A stretch of 64,000 nucleotides of DNA from RPRB01 sp035501615 (GCA_035501615.1 DATJVY010000053.1:8165-72164), one strand, 5' to 3'; counted from the first letter of the stretch, positions 7,086-15,736 are shown. Numbers and translations are program-made. Notes: generated by a model not told the origin, from the letters alone.

Positions 7086-8926
7086 CGTGCGGTCCCCGTC
7101 GCGGCGGCGGGTGGATGCTGCAGCCCCCACGCCTCGGCGTACCAGCCGCCGCGGGCCAGGAGGTCCTCGTGCGTGCCCTCCTCCACCACCCGGCCTTCAA
7201 AGAGCACGTGGATGCGGTCCGCGCGGGCCACCGTCTGGAGCCGGTGGGCGATGACCAGCGCGGTCCTGCCCGGGAGCATCACGTCGAGCGCCTCCTGCAC
7301 CTCGCGCTCACCCTCCGGATCCAGGTTGCTCGTCGCCTCGTCCAGGACCAGCAGCCGGGCGTCGCGGAGCACCGCGCGCGCGAGCGCGAGGCGCTGGCGC
7401 TGTCCGCCGCTGAGCCGGGCGCCGCGCTCGCCGAGGGGCGTGTCCCACTGCCGCGGCAGGCCCATGACGAACTCCTCGGCCCGGGCGGCTCGCAGTGCCG
7501 AGCGCAGCTCGCCGCCGGTCCCGTCCGGACGCGCGGCGAGGAGGTTCTCCCGCACCGTGCCGGAGAAGAGGAGGGGTTCCTGGGTCACCAGCGCCACCTG
7601 TGCACGGACCGAGGCCACGGTGCAGGCCTCGACGTCGACGCCGTCCCAGAGGAGGCGGCCCGACTCGGGGCGGAGGAAGCGGAGCAGGAGCGCGGCCACC
7701 GTGCTCTTCCCGCTGCCGCTCGGGCCGACCAGCGCGGTGATCTTCCCCACCGGGATCTCCAGCTCCAGGCGGTGGAGCGCCGGCCGGTCTCCGTAGGAGA
7801 AGCTCACCGCCTCCAGGTGCGCCGCGCGCGCGAGGCGCGGCGCGGGCTTGCTGCCCGGAGCGTCGACCACGACCGGCGGGGTCTCCAGCACCTCGAGGAG
7901 CCGCTCCGCCGCCGCCGCTCCCTGCGTCGCGAACTGCGAGGCCCGTCCCAGCTCCTTCGCCGGCTGGTAGAGGAGGATGAGCGCGGCGAGGAAGGAGAGC
8001 AGCCGCTCCGAGGCCACCTCCATCGCGCCGCCGGCCCAGACCAGCACCGCCGCCACCGCCAGCGCGGCGAGCACCTCCGTCAGCGCGGGGACCGCCGCCC
8101 GGGCCCAGGCCGCACGGGCCAGCGTCGAGGCATGGGCCTCGGCGCGGGCGGAGAACCGTCCGGCCTCGGCCTCCTCGACCCCGTAGGCCTGCACGGTGCG
8201 GATCGCCTCCAGCGCCTCGCGCAGCTGACCGGCCATGCCCCCCAGCCGGGCCTGGCCCTCGCGGGTGCGGCGGAGGACCGAGCGGGTGAGGCGCGCCACC
8301 GGGAGTCCGGCCAGCGGAACCACGGCCAGGGCCACCAGCGCCAGCCGCCAGTCGAGCGCCACCGCCACCCCGGCGAGGACGAGGACCTGGAGCCCGTCCC
8401 GGATCCACGAGCCCACCGCGTAGATGGCGGCGGTCTCCACGGCGCTCACGTCCGCGCCGAAGCGAGACAGGAGGTCACCGCTCATCCTCCGGGCGAGCTG
8501 CACCGGCGACTGCCGCAGCAGCGCGTCGAGGATCGCCCGGCGGAGCCAGGCCACCGTCCGCTGCCCGAACTGTCCGGTCCAGGTGAACTGCGCGGCGTAG
8601 GCGACGCCCTTCACCAGCGCCACGCCCACCAGCACCAGCGGCAGCACGAGCAGGATGCGCTCCCGTCCGGCGGCCTCGAGGGCCGGGGCCCAGCTCGCCA
8701 CCCGCCCGAGCGCCGAGGCCCCTCCGGTCAGCAGGTAGCGGAGCGCCGGCCCGACCAGGAAGGCGTAGAGGCCGGTGGCCAGGGCCAGCACGCCCATCGC
8801 AGCGGTGGCGAGCACCAGCCGTCCCAGATGCGGCCGCGCGTAGGGAACGAGCCTCCACAGGGCACGCCACCCCGAGCGGCGGCCGGTGTTGTCCGCGGTG
8901 GTCACCTGGGAACGGAGGTGTACCAT
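7082..8926 (-). CDS. msbA: MsbA-like lipid A export ABC transporter (ATPase/permease)
   Basis: 614-residue half-transporter with an N-terminal six-helix exporter domain and a C-terminal ABC ATPase. Visible motifs are Walker A GPSGSGKST, signature LSGGQRQR, Walker B LLVLDEATSNLD and the H-loop IAHRL. As a homodimer it should flip lipid A-core across the inner membrane. The assignment to MsbA over other B-type exporters rests on context: it heads the waaA-lpxK-rfaE operon. ATG 8926 lies just 17 bp from the divergent lpxB start, so the promoters for both must overlap coding sequence. A longer frame upstream antisense to lpxB is rejected as coding. Confidence 0.88.
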   Translation of the reverse strand: MVHLRSQVTTADNTGRRSGWRALWRLVPYARPHLGRLVLATAAMGVLALATGLYAFLVGPALRYLLTGGASALGRVASWAPALEAAGRERILLVLPLVLVGVALVKGVAYAAQFTWTGQFGQRTVAWLRRAILDALLRQSPVQLARRMSGDLLSRFGADVSAVETAAIYAVGSWIRDGLQVLVLAGVAVALDWRLALVALAVVPLAGLPVARLTRSVLRRTREGQARLGGMAGQLREALEAIRTVQAYGVEEAEAGRFSARAEAHASTLARAAWARAAVPALTEVLAALAVAAVLVWAGGAMEVASERLLSFLAALILLYQPAKELGRASQFATQGAAAAERLLEVLETPPVVVDAPGSKPAPRLARAAHLEAVSFSYGDRPALHRLELEIPVGKITALVGPSGSGKSTVAALLLRFLRPESGRLLWDGVDVEACTVASVRAQVALVTQEPLLFSGTVRENLLAARPDGTGGELRSALRAARAEEFVMGLPRQWDTPLGERGARLSGGQRQRLALARAVLRDARLLVLDEATSNLDPEGEREVQEALDVMLPGRTALVIAHRLQTVARADRIHVLFEGRVVEEGTHEDLLARGGWYAEAWGLQHPPAAATGTAR

Positions 8927-8943
8927 CCTGCCTCCGAGCGTCC

Positions 8944-10113
8944 ATGGCGAACGGCGAGCTGATGGTGGTGGCGGGCGAAGCCTCGGGGGACCTTCACGCC
9001 GCGGACGTGCTGGCCGCGCTCCGCCGCCGCCGCCCGGGCCTTCGTGCCTTCGGCATGGGAGGGCCGAAGCTGAAGGCCGCCGGACTGGAGCGGCTCTTCG
9101 ACGCAAGGGAGATCTCGGTGATGGGCATCGCCGAGGTGTGGCCCCGGCTTCCGCGCATCTGGCGGGTGTTCCGCTCCCTGGTTCGCGCCGCTCGCGAGCG
9201 CCGCCCCGCGGCCGCCCTCCTGGTGGACGTCCCGGACTTCAACCTGCGGCTCGCGCGGAAGCTCCGCGGCCTGGGCATCCCGGTCGTGTACTACGTGAGC
9301 CCCACCGTCTGGGCCTGGCGCCGCTACCGGGTCCGGCAGATCGCCCGGAACGTGGACCGGATGCTCTGCATCCTCCCGTTCGAGGAGGAGTTCTACCGGG
9401 AGCACGGCGTGCGGGCGCGCTACGTGGGCAATCCGGTGGTGGAGCAGGTTCCGCCGCCCGGTCCACCGGAGGGATTCCGCCGCGCGCTGGGCCTCGATGC
9501 GTCGCGGCTGACCCTGGCGCTCCTCCCCGGGAGCCGCGCCTCCGAGCTGCACCGCGTCCTCCCGACGATGGTGGAGAGCGCCGCCCTCCTCCGGAGCGAG
9601 CGCCCGGAGATCCAGATCGTCGTGCCGGTCGCTCCCGGCCTGGACCGGGCTGCGGTGGAGCGGGAGTTCGCGGCGAAGGGCCTCCGCCCCGTCCTCGTCG
9701 ACGGCCGGGCGGCCGAGGTGGTGGGCGCCGCGGACGTGGCGGTCGTCGCCTCCGGCACCGCCACGCTCGAGACCGCGCTGATGCTCCGCCCCATGGTGGT
9801 GGTGTACCGGATGTCGGCCATCAGCTGGGCCATCGGGAGGCTCCTGGTGAAGGTCGCCTTCGTCAGCCTGGTCAACCTCCTGAGCCGCCGGCGTCTGGTG
9901 CCCGAGCTGCTCCAGGGCGATCTCCGCCCCGAGGCGGTGGCGGCAGAGGTCCGGCGGCTCTGGGCTCCGGGAGACGCGCGCTCGGAGCAGCTCGCGGGCC
10001 TCCGGGCGATCCGGGCTCAGCTCGGCAGCGGGCCCACCGCCTCGCGCGTGGCCGATGAGGTGCTGGAGGTGCTCGAGCAGCATGCTAAGGAGCCAGGCGC
10101 CATCGCCCGATGA
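8944..10113 (+). CDS. lpxB: Lipid-A-disaccharide synthase
   Basis: GT19 enzyme that condenses UDP-2,3-diacylglucosamine with lipid X into the lipid A disaccharide at the membrane surface. The 389-residue product has the family landmarks AGEASGDLHAADV at the N-terminus, YYVSPTVWAWR near 118, VGNPVVE, LLPGSRASEL and the C-terminal ASGTATLETALM. Length is normal. It is transcribed away from msbA and followed, with a 4-bp ATGA overlap, by a polyprenol-sugar synthase-like gene. It is separated from the skp-lpxD-fabZ-lpxA-lpxI cluster by about 2.5 kb and has the opposite orientation. Confidence 0.95.
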   Translation: MANGELMVVAGEASGDLHAADVLAALRRRRPGLRAFGMGGPKLKAAGLERLFDAREISVMGIAEVWPRLPRIWRVFRSLVRAARERRPAAALLVDVPDFNLRLARKLRGLGIPVVYYVSPTVWAWRRYRVRQIARNVDRMLCILPFEEEFYREHGVRARYVGNPVVEQVPPPGPPEGFRRALGLDASRLTLALLPGSRASELHRVLPTMVESAALLRSERPEIQIVVPVAPGLDRAAVEREFAAKGLRPVLVDGRAAEVVGAADVAVVASGTATLETALMLRPMVVVYRMSAISWAIGRLLVKVAFVSLVNLLSRRRLVPELLQGDLRPEAVAAEVRRLWAPGDARSEQLAGLRAIRAQLGSGPTASRVADEVLEVLEQHAKEPGAIAR

Positions 10114-10805
10114 ATCCAGCCCTGATCTGCATTCCCACCTACAACGAGCGCGACAACGTCGAGTCCATCGTCCGCGCGGCGCTGGCCGCCGACCCGCGGG
10201 TGGACGTGCTGGTGGTCGACGACGGCAGCCCGGACGGCACGGGCGCGCTCGCCGATGCGCTCGCGAGGGAGTCCAGCCGGGTCCACGTGCTCCACCGCGC
10301 CGGGAAGGCCGGCCTGGGTAAGGCCTACCTCGCCGCCTTCGAGTGGGCCCTCCAGCGGGGCTACGCCTACGTCCTGGAGATGGACGCCGACTGGAGCCAC
10401 GATCCGAAGTACCTCCCCACGCTGCTCGACCGCGCCGCCTCCGACGCCGACCTGGTCCTCGGCTCGCGCTGGGTGCAGGGCGGCGGGACCCGGAACTGGG
10501 GCCTCGGACGGCGGCTGATCAGTCGCGGCGGCTCGTTCTACGCTCGCACCATCCTCGGGCTCGGCATCCGCGACCTCACCGGGGGCTTCAAGTGCTTCCG
10601 CGCCGACGTGCTGCGGGCGATCGACCTGCCCACCGTGACCAGCACCGGCTATGGCTTCCAGATCGAGCTGACCTACCGTGCCATCCGCCGTGGGTTCCGC
10701 GTGGTCGAGGTGCCCATCGTGTTCGAGGACCGGCGGGTGGGACAGTCCAAGATGTCGCGCGCCATCGTCCTCGAGGCCCTGGCCATGGTGTGGAAGATCC
10801 GGTGA
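10110..10805 (+). CDS. Polyprenol monophosphomannose synthase-like GT2 glycosyltransferase
   Basis: 231-residue soluble GT2 glycosyltransferase of the DPM1 type: IPTYNERDNV at the start, VDDGSPDGTG, the DxD-containing MDADWSHDP, and LTGGFKCFR toward the end. Relatives transfer mannose or another hexose from a nucleotide sugar to undecaprenyl or dolichyl phosphate, giving a lipid-linked sugar donor. The protein lacks the C-terminal membrane domain found in some relatives. It overlaps lpxB (ATGA) and marC (GTGA), so the three genes form one transcription unit. Sugar specificity is not determinable; a role in glycan decoration of LPS or proteins is inferred. Confidence 0.87.
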   Translation: MNPALICIPTYNERDNVESIVRAALAADPRVDVLVVDDGSPDGTGALADALARESSRVHVLHRAGKAGLGKAYLAAFEWALQRGYAYVLEMDADWSHDPKYLPTLLDRAASDADLVLGSRWVQGGGTRNWGLGRRLISRGGSFYARTILGLGIRDLTGGFKCFRADVLRAIDLPTVTSTGYGFQIELTYRAIRRGFRVVEVPIVFEDRRVGQSKMSRAIVLEALAMVWKIR

Positions 10806-11446
10806 GCGAGGCGATCTCCTCGGCGCTGGTCTCGCTCTCGGCGGTCTTCTTCGTCGTGGACCCGGTGGGCGTGGTGCCGATCTTCATCGCCATGACGCAC
10901 GGGGACTCGGCGGAGAAGATCCGCGACACCGCTCGCCGGGCGTCGCTGGTCGCCGCGGGCCTCCTGATCTTCTTCGCCCTCTTCGGGACCTTCCTCTTCA
11001 AGGTGGTGGGGGTGAGCCTCGCGGCCTTCCGCGTGGCGGGCGGCATCGTGCTCCTGATCACCGCGCTGGACATGCTCCGGGCCCGGCAGTCCGAGACCCG
11101 CACCTCGCCGGAGGAGGCGCAGGAGGCCACCGACAAGGAGGACGTCGCCATCGTGCCGCTGGCCATCCCGCTCCTGGCGGGACCGGGGGCGATCGCCACG
11201 GTCATGGTCCTGATGTCGCGGGGTGGAGGCTGGCTCGCGACGGGGGCGGTGGTGCTGAGCGTGCTCCTGACGATGGCCGTCACCTTCTTCCTGCTCCGCG
11301 GCGCCGCGCTGGTCCAGCGCGTACTCGGCCAGTCGGGGGTGGCCATCGTCCAGCGGGTCATGGGGCTGCTGCTCGCCGCCATCGCCGTTCAGTTCATCGC
11401 CGAGGGGGGCCGGCAGCTGGTGGGGATGCCGCCGCTCCCCGGCTAG
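10802..11446 (+). CDS. marC: MarC/UPF0056 family integral membrane protein
   Basis: 214-residue polytopic membrane protein with about six helices. The family signature VDPVGVVPIFIAMT lies in the first helix region, and PLAIPLLAGPGAIATVMVLM in the second half. MarC proteins have no settled function; older claims of drug-resistance roles were withdrawn, and some relatives have been proposed as small-metabolite exporters. The GTG at 10802 overlaps the upstream glycosyltransferase stop by 4 bp. The gene ends 3 bp before a convergent minus-strand gene, leaving almost no room for a terminator. Confidence 0.88.
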   Translation: MSEAISSALVSLSAVFFVVDPVGVVPIFIAMTHGDSAEKIRDTARRASLVAAGLLIFFALFGTFLFKVVGVSLAAFRVAGGIVLLITALDMLRARQSETRTSPEEAQEATDKEDVAIVPLAIPLLAGPGAIATVMVLMSRGGGWLATGAVVLSVLLTMAVTFFLLRGAALVQRVLGQSGVAIVQRVMGLLLAAIAVQFIAEGGRQLVGMPPLPG

Positions 11447-11449
11447 CGA

Positions 11450-12127
11450 TCAGGCGCTGCCGAGCTTCCGGAGGAGGTCGGCGGCGGTCTTTCCGTGCGC
11501 GGCGACTTCCAGGCGAACGTGGTGGAGGAGCTCCTGGAGGCTCCCGTCGGTGACCTGCTCCTCGAGGGTCTGCACCTCGCTCAGGACCCGGGCATGGTCG
11601 TCCACCATGACCTGCAGGTAGGCCCGGTCGAAGTCCGCGCCGGAGAGCGACCGGAGCCTGCGACCCGTGGCCTCGCGCCTCGCCATCGCTTCCTGACGCT
11701 CGGGGGTCTCGGGGAGCGGCGGAATGGCGAGGTGGTTCTTCCTGGCCCAGCCCTGCGCGGCGCGATCGAGCTCGGTGTGGGCCTGGACCACGTGCCGGGC
11801 GTAGCTCCGCACGGCGTCGCTCCGGGCCCGCTGCTCGGCGAGCGTCCCCAGCTCGATCTCGGCCGCGTTCGCCGCGTGGAGCTCGGCGAGCACCATCTCC
11901 GGCGCGGGCGTGGTCCCGAGCGCGCTCGACACCGGCGGTGGAAGCTGCGGGCCCTCGGGGGTCACGTCAGAGGGCGCGTGCAGGCCGCTCTTCCCCGGGG
12001 GCGCGGTCGTGCTCCCGGTGCTCCACCCCTGCGGGTTCACCTTCTCGGTGCCGGCGCGGTTGGTCTGGGCGAGCGACGCCCCCGCGAGGAGGACGGCGGC
12101 GGCGAGCAAGATGCGATGTGAACGCAT
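11450..12127 (-). CDS. Exported DUF4142-domain protein
   Basis: 225-residue protein with a Sec signal peptide (MRSHRILLAAAVLLAGASLA), then a Pro/Gly-rich linker to about residue 80 and a helical DUF4142 domain (LAELHAANAAEIELGTLA..., a ferritin-like four-helix-type fold by family). DUF4142 proteins are periplasmic and of unknown function, often linked with stress. It is convergent with marC across a 3-bp gap and stands apart from the lipid A genes. An AGGGAG ribosome-binding site sits about 10 bp before ATG 12127. ATG 12148 in the same frame is an alternative but would spoil the signal peptide. Confidence 0.85.
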   Translation of the reverse strand: MRSHRILLAAAVLLAGASLAQTNRAGTEKVNPQGWSTGSTTAPPGKSGLHAPSDVTPEGPQLPPPVSSALGTTPAPEMVLAELHAANAAEIELGTLAEQRARSDAVRSYARHVVQAHTELDRAAQGWARKNHLAIPPLPETPERQEAMARREATGRRLRSLSGADFDRAYLQVMVDDHARVLSEVQTLEEQVTDGSLQELLHHVRLEVAAHGKTAADLLRKLGSA

Positions 12128-12232
12128 GGCGAGGGTGCTCCCTTCCATGGGAGGGTGGGGCCTCGCTCGCTCGCGGGCTCCGGGCGTGGTGCCGGCCCGC
12201 CGATGCGAGCGAACGACCGACGACATTCCGGG

Positions 12233-12249
12233 CCCGGGCACCGCCCGGG
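12233..12249 (-). terminator. GC-rich perfect hairpin, possible terminator
   Basis: Perfect 7-bp inverted repeat CCCGGGC-ACC-GCCCGGG in the 167-bp gap between the zinc-ribbon gene stop (12295) and the DUF4142 start (12127). It is well placed to end transcription of the lpx operon on the minus strand, but no T-tract follows, so classical rho-independent termination is doubtful. Confidence 0.3.
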
Positions 12250-12294
12250 AGTGAACGGACGAGGGGCGGGACGATGCCACCGGCAGGACGCCGT

Positions 12295-12639
12295 TCAGCG
12301 TCGGGGAGTGTGGCTCGCCGGCGTCCTCTCCGCGCGGTCTCCGCAGCGGGGACAGGCCTGCAGCTTCCTCAGCGTACCGAACCAGCGGTCCGACGGGGCA
12401 GTGCGGAGCACCTGCCAGACCGCCCGCGTTCCGCAGCGGGGGCAGCGGACCGCGCGACCGAAGACGACCAGCCCCACCACCGCGAGCCCGAGGGACAGAA
12501 GCCCGACCAGGAGCTCCTCCACGCCCAGCCACTCCGAGACGGTGTCGGTGAAGGCGATTGGCAGCAGACAGGCGACGGTGAGCGCGGCCGCGGCGTAGAA
12601 GCGCGCTTCCTGGCGGGTGCGCTGGAGCCAGGTGCTCAC
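12295..12639 (-). CDS. Small two-helix membrane protein with C-terminal zinc ribbon
   Basis: 114-residue protein of unknown function. Two hydrophobic segments (about 15-30 and 42-61) are followed by a cytoplasmic zinc ribbon formed by C66-x2-C69 and C96-x2-C99 (both CPRCG). It overlaps the lpxI stop by 4 bp (ATGA) and is therefore the last gene of the skp-lpxD-fabZ-lpxA-lpxI unit. Context suggests a link to envelope or lipid A biosynthesis, but nothing in the sequence shows an activity. The Cys pairs are complete, so it looks like a real structural zinc site and not a remnant. Confidence 0.7.
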   Translation of the reverse strand: MSTWLQRTRQEARFYAAAALTVACLLPIAFTDTVSEWLGVEELLVGLLSLGLAVVGLVVFGRAVRCPRCGTRAVWQVLRTAPSDRWFGTLRKLQACPRCGDRAERTPASHTPRR

Positions 12640-13463
12640 GGCCGGGCCGGAGGCGCCACCCGGCGCGCGACGAGCACGATGCCGCTCTCGTTCGCCAGCT
12701 GGACGAGCCGGTCGCCCTCGAGGAGCAGCGTCTTCCCTGCCTCGACCGCGAGCACCCGGGCCCCGACCGACCGGAGCACCTCGAGCGTCGCCGGACCCAC
12801 CGCCGGCAGGTCGAACCGCTCGTCCTGTCCCGGCTTGCTCCTCTTCACCACCACCACGCCCGGCCCGCCCAGCTCGGCTCCGCGGCGAATGCAGGCGTCG
12901 GTCCCCTCCACCGCCTCCAGCGCCAGCACGTGCCCGTTCTTCACCACCACCGTCTGCCCCACGTCGGCGCGGCCGAGCAGGGTCGCAACCTCCTCGCCCA
13001 GCGCCACGTCCCGCTCCTGAGCGGCCTCGAGCTGAGGACCGGCGAGCTGGCCCTCCGGGGCGAGGATTTCCCGGAGCAGCTCGGTGGGGGCGACGATTCG
13101 GATCCCGGCGGCCTCGAACTCGTCCGCCGCCGCACGGAGGAGCGCGTCGTCGCGGAAGCTCCGCAGGCGCGTCGCGATGCGGAACAGCCCGACGTCGGGG
13201 CGCATCTGCTGCACTGCCCGCATCCGGGAGAAGCCTCCGGCGAGCACCGCCTCGGTGACGCCCTGGTCCCGGAGCAGCCGCTCGATGCGCGCCACCTGCC
13301 CCACCTTCACCCAGTCGAGCCGATCGACCTCGGAGGCCAGCGCGGGATCGGTCTCGCCCGTGTGCCCCACCGCGATGACGGCCAGGCCCTTCGCCCGCGC
13401 CGCCCGCGCGAAGAGGCGGGGCAGCGCGCCGTTGCCGGCGATGAGCCCGATGCGCCCGAACAC
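12636..13463 (-). CDS. lpxI: UDP-2,3-diacylglucosamine pyrophosphatase LpxI
   Basis: Hydrolyses UDP-2,3-diacylglucosamine to lipid X plus UMP, the step done by LpxH in enterobacteria; LpxI is the unrelated replacement known from Caulobacter and many other lineages. The 275-residue product begins with the family's IGLIAGNGALPRLFA and has GGFSRM, NGHVLALEAVEGTDACIRRG and the C-terminal FDLPAVGPATLEVL stretch. The start is GTG 13463, sharing a base with the lpxA stop (TAGTG). It lies between lpxA and the zinc-ribbon gene. No lpxH-like gene is visible in the window. Confidence 0.93.
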   Translation of the reverse strand: MFGRIGLIAGNGALPRLFARAARAKGLAVIAVGHTGETDPALASEVDRLDWVKVGQVARIERLLRDQGVTEAVLAGGFSRMRAVQQMRPDVGLFRIATRLRSFRDDALLRAAADEFEAAGIRIVAPTELLREILAPEGQLAGPQLEAAQERDVALGEEVATLLGRADVGQTVVVKNGHVLALEAVEGTDACIRRGAELGGPGVVVVKRSKPGQDERFDLPAVGPATLEVLRSVGARVLAVEAGKTLLLEGDRLVQLANESGIVLVARRVAPPARP

Positions 13464-14236
13464 TACCTGGTGATCCCGCGCTGGCTGGTGGCGACGAAGG
13501 AGAGCAGCGTCTGGATCTCGCTCTGGTCGCCGAGCTCGGTGCGGAGCCGCTCGATGGCCTCCTCGAGCGGGAGCTTGCTCCGGAAGAGGATGCGGTAGGC
13601 CTCCTTCACCCGGGCGATCTGCTCTTCCGAGTAGCCGTGTCGCGCGAGCCCGATGCTGTTGACCCCCACCAGCTCGGCCCGATCACCCTGTGCGGTGCAG
13701 AAGGGCGGGACGTCCATCACCACCATCGCCCCACCGGCCACGAAGGCATGTCGGCCGATGCGGGTGAACTGGTGCACCGCCGCCAGCCCGCCGAGGATGG
13801 CGTGGTCTCCCACCTCCACGTGCCCGCCGAGGGTCGCCGCGTTGGCGAACACGCAGCCGCTCCCCACCTGACAGTCGTGGGCCACGTGGGCGTAGGCCAT
13901 GAAGAGGTTCTGGTCCCCGATCCGGGTCACCCCGCCGCCGCCGGCGGTGCCCTTGTGGAGGGTGGTGAACTCGCGGATGAGGTTCTCGTCGCCGATCTCG
14001 AGCGCGCTGTCCTCGCCGGCGTACTTGAGGTCCTGGGGTTGCGCGCCCACCGAGGCGAAGTGGAAGACCCGGTTGCGCTCACCGATCCGTGTACGCCCCT
14101 CGATGACCGCGTGCGGACCGACGACTGTCCCGGCGCCGATCGTGACCTGGGGCCCGATGACCGCGTAGGGGCCCACCTCGACCGTGGGGTGCAGCTGGGC
14201 TCCGGGGGCGATCACCGCCGTGGGATGGACGCTCAT
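13463..14236 (-). CDS. lpxA: UDP-N-acetylglucosamine acyltransferase LpxA
   Basis: First enzyme of lipid A synthesis: moves a 3-hydroxyacyl chain from ACP to the 3-OH of UDP-GlcNAc in the cytoplasm. The 257-residue product has an N-terminal left-handed beta-helix of hexapeptide repeats (V/I-G at six-residue spacing) and the active-site stretch AHVAHDC, with H117 and H120 equivalent to the catalytic region of E. coli LpxA (His125). A C-terminal helical domain begins at about 200. It overlaps fabZ upstream by 4 bp. Acyl-chain length preference cannot be called from sequence. Confidence 0.95.
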   Translation of the reverse strand: MSVHPTAVIAPGAQLHPTVEVGPYAVIGPQVTIGAGTVVGPHAVIEGRTRIGERNRVFHFASVGAQPQDLKYAGEDSALEIGDENLIREFTTLHKGTAGGGGVTRIGDQNLFMAYAHVAHDCQVGSGCVFANAATLGGHVEVGDHAILGGLAAVHQFTRIGRHAFVAGGAMVVMDVPPFCTAQGDRAELVGVNSIGLARHGYSEEQIARVKEAYRILFRSKLPLEEAIERLRTELGDQSEIQTLLSFVATSQRGITR

Positions 14237-14673
14237 CGGTCCTTGTCCACCACGGTGGCCAGGAACTCGCCCTCGGCCACGACCTCTCCGTCCACCTTGG
14301 CCACCCCCCGCGTCTTGAGGATCGACCCCTTGAAGCGCAGGACCTCCACCTCGAGCTCCAGGCGATCGCCCGGGACGGTGGGCCGGCGGAACTTCGCCGC
14401 GTCGATGGCCATGAGATACGTCACCTTCTGTGTGGGGTCGAAGCCCGTCGAGCGGTAGGCGAGGATCGCGCTCGCCTGCGCCAGGGCCTCGAGGACCAGC
14501 ACCCCCGGCATCACCGGGTGGCCCGGGAAGTGACCCTCGAAGAAGGGCTCGTTCACCGAGACGTTCTTGTATGCCCGCAGCGCCTTGCCGGGCTCGATCG
14601 ACACCACCCGGTCCACGAGCAGGAACGGGTAGCGGTGGGGCAGCAGCTTCTGGATCTCCAGCACGTCCATCAT
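14233..14673 (-). CDS. fabZ: 3-hydroxyacyl-[ACP] dehydratase FabZ
   Basis: Hot-dog-fold dehydratase of fatty acid elongation, converting 3-hydroxyacyl-ACP to trans-2-enoyl-ACP and so competing with LpxA/LpxD for the same hydroxyacyl-ACP pool. The 146-residue product shows LPHRYPFLLVDRV and the active-site GHFPGHPVMPGVLVLEA, with catalytic H48 and E62. The start is one of two tandem ATGs; the first (14673) overlaps the lpxD stop by 4 bp. The lpxD-fabZ-lpxA order is the conserved one and keeps fatty acid and lipid A flux in one operon. Confidence 0.95.
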   Translation of the reverse strand: MMDVLEIQKLLPHRYPFLLVDRVVSIEPGKALRAYKNVSVNEPFFEGHFPGHPVMPGVLVLEALAQASAILAYRSTGFDPTQKVTYLMAIDAAKFRRPTVPGDRLELEVEVLRFKGSILKTRGVAKVDGEVVAEGEFLATVVDKDR

Positions 14674-15722
14674 GAGGTGGAGCCGTCCTTCCTCGATTCG
14701 AGCGCAGCGACCCGGGCGCGGAGCTGCCTGATCTCCCTGAGCAGCTCCGGCAGCTGCTTCAGGGCGGCGCTCTGCCGCAGCCAGAGGGAACGCTCCACCG
14801 CCGGATACCCCGAGAAGGTCTGCCCGGCGGGCACGTCGTGCGGCACGCCCGACTGGGCGGCGATGCGGGCCCCGTCCCCGATGTGCACGTGCCCGACGAT
14901 GCCCACCTGCCCGGCGAGCACCACGCCCTCGCCCACCTCGGTGGAGCCGGAGATGCCCACCTGGGCGCAGACGATGGAGAGCGGCCCCACCCGAACGTTG
15001 TGGGCGATCTGCACCAGGTTGTCGATCTTCGTTCCCCGGCCGATGACCGTCTCCCCGGTCGTCGCCCGGTCGATGCAGCTCCCGGCGCCGACCTCGACGT
15101 CGTCCTCGATCCGGACGGTGCCCACCTGCGGCACCTTCACGTGGGCCAGCCCTGTGGAGTCGAAGGCGAAGCCGAAGCCGTCGGAGCCCACCACCGCCCC
15201 CGGCTGGAGCAGCACCCGGTCGCCCAGGGTGCACTTCTCGCGAACCACCGCGCCCGGCTGGAGCACGCAGTCCTCGCCCAGCTGCGTACCTTCCCCGACG
15301 TAGCTCCCGGGCCAGAGCACGCTGCGCGGGCCCACCACCGCGGAGGCATCGACCACCGCCAGCGCCATGACCGTCGCCGAGGGGTCGACCCGCGCCGAGG
15401 GGTGCACCTCGGCACGGGGATGGATGCCGGCGACGGGGCGCGGACCGGGGTGGAACAGCGCCAGGAGCCGGGCCCAGGCCAGATGCGGTGACGCCACCCT
15501 CACCCAGGCGACGTCGGTGCGGGTCACCGCCTCACCGGGGGGCAGGAGCACCGCCGAGGCGCGGGTGGTCCCCAGCTCCTTGCGGTAGCGCGGGTTTCCG
15601 TAGAACGACAGCTGGCCGGGGCCCGCCTCCTCGAGCGAGGCCAGGCCCACGATGCGCAGCCGACCGTCTCCCTCGACGGTGCCGCCCACCTCGGCGGCGA
15701 GCTCTGTGAGGGAGCGTTCCAT
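14670..15722 (-). CDS. lpxD: UDP-3-O-(3-hydroxyacyl)glucosamine N-acyltransferase LpxD
   Basis: Third lipid A enzyme: adds the 2-N-linked hydroxyacyl chain to UDP-3-acyl-glucosamine. The 350-residue product has an N-terminal uridine-binding domain (about 1-100), a long hexapeptide beta-helix (about 100-315) with the catalytic stretch NLVQIAHNV (H241, equivalent to E. coli His239), and a C-terminal helix. Length and order are normal. It lies 14 bp after skp and overlaps fabZ by 4 bp, forming one unit with lpxA and lpxI. Confidence 0.95.
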   Translation of the reverse strand: MERSLTELAAEVGGTVEGDGRLRIVGLASLEEAGPGQLSFYGNPRYRKELGTTRASAVLLPPGEAVTRTDVAWVRVASPHLAWARLLALFHPGPRPVAGIHPRAEVHPSARVDPSATVMALAVVDASAVVGPRSVLWPGSYVGEGTQLGEDCVLQPGAVVREKCTLGDRVLLQPGAVVGSDGFGFAFDSTGLAHVKVPQVGTVRIEDDVEVGAGSCIDRATTGETVIGRGTKIDNLVQIAHNVRVGPLSIVCAQVGISGSTEVGEGVVLAGQVGIVGHVHIGDGARIAAQSGVPHDVPAGQTFSGYPAVERSLWLRQSAALKQLPELLREIRQLRARVAALESRKDGSTS

Positions 15723-15736
15723 CCGCTCCCGCGAGG

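Noticed and set aside
7082..9106. Longer msbA start extending 60 residues into lpxB
   Set aside because: The extra residues are Arg/Pro/Gly-rich and lie antisense to the conserved lpxB N-terminus; ATG 8926 fits the family.
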